Below, piece by piece: positions 60,115-64,000 of a stretch of 64,000 nt of DNA. The stretch is from assembly GCF_005863245.1 (NCBI RefSeq), contig NZ_VBUT01000007.1:62001-126000 (forward strand), given 5' to 3'. The first letter of the stretch is position 1; each line of letters opens with the position of its first letter. The notes under the pieces are model-generated. The model ran no database searches and had not been told where the DNA came from. It worked only from the letters and a program-made list of their open reading frames with translations. A program made the position numbers and the translations under genes. This stretch comes from Nocardia cyriacigeorgica (lineage in GTDB: Bacteria > Actinomycetota > Actinomycetes > Mycobacteriales > Mycobacteriaceae).

Positions 60115-60855
60115 TCATGGCAGGTATGCGGCCAGCGCCTCACTGACGACGGCCGTCTGTCCGCACGACTGGCCCACCTCGGGTTTGCCACCGTGCAAGC
60201 GCAGCGAGAACATGACGCTGCCGTCCGGGACGACCACGCTGACCGCGCAGGTCGACATGTTCACATCCTGGATCGACCGGTACTTGACCGCATCGCGTCC
60301 ATCGACGTACACCGAGGTGTACTCCTTGAATTCGGGGTCCTGACGCACCTCGTCGAGCGACCGATCGGTGGAGACCACCGTCATGTCGAAGGCGCCGTCG
60401 GCGGATTGCCACTGGCAGGTGAGCCAGTCCGGACGCCAGGAGCCGGTGATGTTCTGCTCAGTGGAGGCATCCAGTCCCGCTGCCGACAGGGCCGATTCGG
60501 GCAGCGCGCAGGGGTCCCACAGCCCGGCGCCGCCCGGGGCCGGAGTCGGTTCCGCCGGCTCCGGAGCCGGTTCCGCCGCCGGTCCGGTCGCGGGTGCGCC
60601 CTCACCGGGCTTGTCCCCGGGTTCCGGCGGATCTACCGGATCCGGTGCCGCGCTGCCGCTTTCCGCACCGGACTCGCCGGGCGCGGCGCTGCCGGCCGTC
60701 GTGGACGCGGCACCGGCGGTGGTGCGGGCCGCGGTCGAGGTGACCGTTTTTCCGTCACCCGGAAGTGCCTCCCCCGTTTCGCCGCCGCATCCGGCGAGCA
60801 CCAGCCCGACACTGCACGCGATTGCGATGCCCAGCACCTTCGTACGTCTCATCAT
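60115..60855 (-). CDS. DUF3558-type lipoprotein
   Basis: 246 residues. Lipobox LVLAGC near residue 22, then about 90 residues of Ala/Pro/Gly/Ser linker, then a folded domain with DPCALPESALSAAGL, WLTCQWQSAD, STCAVSVVV and GQSCGQT. The cysteine pattern is that of DUF3558 actinobacterial lipoproteins. ATG 60855 has AAGGGA upstream. Anchored on the outer face of the membrane; function unknown. Confidence 0.8.
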   Translation of the reverse strand: MMRRTKVLGIAIACSVGLVLAGCGGETGEALPGDGKTVTSTAARTTAGAASTTAGSAAPGESGAESGSAAPDPVDPPEPGDKPGEGAPATGPAAEPAPEPAEPTPAPGGAGLWDPCALPESALSAAGLDASTEQNITGSWRPDWLTCQWQSADGAFDMTVVSTDRSLDEVRQDPEFKEYTSVYVDGRDAVKYRSIQDVNMSTCAVSVVVPDGSVMFSLRLHGGKPEVGQSCGQTAVVSEALAAYLP

Positions 60856-60912
60856 TGTCGAGATTCCCTTACTGCCAAGCATTCTCGAGGACCTTCGGCC
60901 ATCCCGTCAGGA

Positions 60913-60980
60913 ACTTCCGGGGCTCACGAGCGTGAACCCGACAGCTTGATCGACAACGAAAAACGAGCCGTTACATAGCG
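60913..60980 (-). promoter_or_regulatory. Twin leader element, copy 2
   Basis: CCGTTACATAGCG (60968-60980) and ACTTCCGGGGCTCACG (60913-60928) upstream of the DUF3558 lipoprotein gene. Match to copy 1: 12 of 13 bases and 15 of 16 with one insertion; inter-element spacing is within one base of copy 1. Confidence 0.55.
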
Positions 60981-61102
60981 GCACGCTGTGAGGGTCGGGA
61001 GAGGCGCCGCATGGAGTACCGGAAAGCCACAACCCGCAGACCAGGGCTACTCGCGGTCGCCTCGGTCGAAATCACAACGCGCGGTAGATACCCGGGTATG
61101 GC

Positions 61103-61134
61103 GAAGGCGCCCATGGAAACCCATGGGCGCCTTC
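61103..61134. terminator. Hairpin downstream of secA1
   Basis: A 14-bp perfect stem GAAGGCGCCCATGG / CCATGGGCGCCTTC with an AAAC loop starts 13 nt after the secA1 stop. No T-tract on the minus strand. Confidence 0.65.
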
Positions 61135-61146
61135 ACAAGTGTTCGC

Positions 61147-63981
<2,835 letters not shown>

Positions 63982-64000
63982 GGGTCTCGTCAGTCCTCTG

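Overview
The window is 64 kb of very GC-rich DNA from a mycolic-acid-containing actinobacterium, most likely Nocardia or a close relative. Evidence for this: an antigen-85-type mycolyltransferase, WhiB1, PdtaS, SigH with its anti-sigma factor RshA, SecA1, AdnA, frequent GTG starts, and several genes that look leaderless (TANNNT 6-7 nt before the start codon). The genus is an inference from gene content and order; no database was searched.

Layout. At 1-4604 lie adnA (minus, running off the left edge), lipV and an alkyltransferase-like gene, in the order of M. tuberculosis Rv3202c-Rv3204. From 33.4 kb to the right edge the order again follows the M. tuberculosis chromosome from about Rv3205c to Rv3240c: a TIGR02569 protein, moeZ, a DUF3152 protease-like protein, TetR, DUF3107, a ferritin-like protein, a DEAD-box helicase, a beta-propeller protein, a histidine phosphatase, GNAT, EndoV, a lipid kinase, whiB1, pdtaS, a biotinyl protein, rshA-sigH, ybaK, an SRAP protein, aroA, rsgA and secA1. 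Between these two blocks, at 4.6-33.4 kb, is a large accessory segment built around nitrate metabolism.

The nitrate segment contains a mobA-moeA fusion (molybdenum cofactor), narGHJI (respiratory-type nitrate reductase), and an apparent minus-strand operon narK-nirB-nirD-hemD/winged-helix-sirB (nitrate/nitrite transport, nitrite reduction to ammonium, siroheme supply). It also holds a CynX-type transporter divergent from a GntR regulator, and a second narK. A well-formed GlnR-type box array lies upstream of the narK-nirBD operon. Between nar and nir sit an unknown two-gene pair, a mycolyltransferase, Nudix and CapA-like hydrolases, VOC proteins, TfoX-N, a flavodoxin and an MFS/ArsR pair.

The less ordinary features are: a tandem-repeat acidic insert in AdnA, apparent CTG start codons on the DEAD-box helicase and rsgA genes, a 24-residue gene that looks like ribosomal protein bL37 preceded by four CRISPR-repeat-like hairpins, two secreted-protein genes with matching two-part upstream elements, a possible 52-codon gene coupling narH to narJ, and a likely SigH-type promoter in front of sigH. 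No rRNA, tRNA, insertion sequence or genuine CRISPR array was seen.
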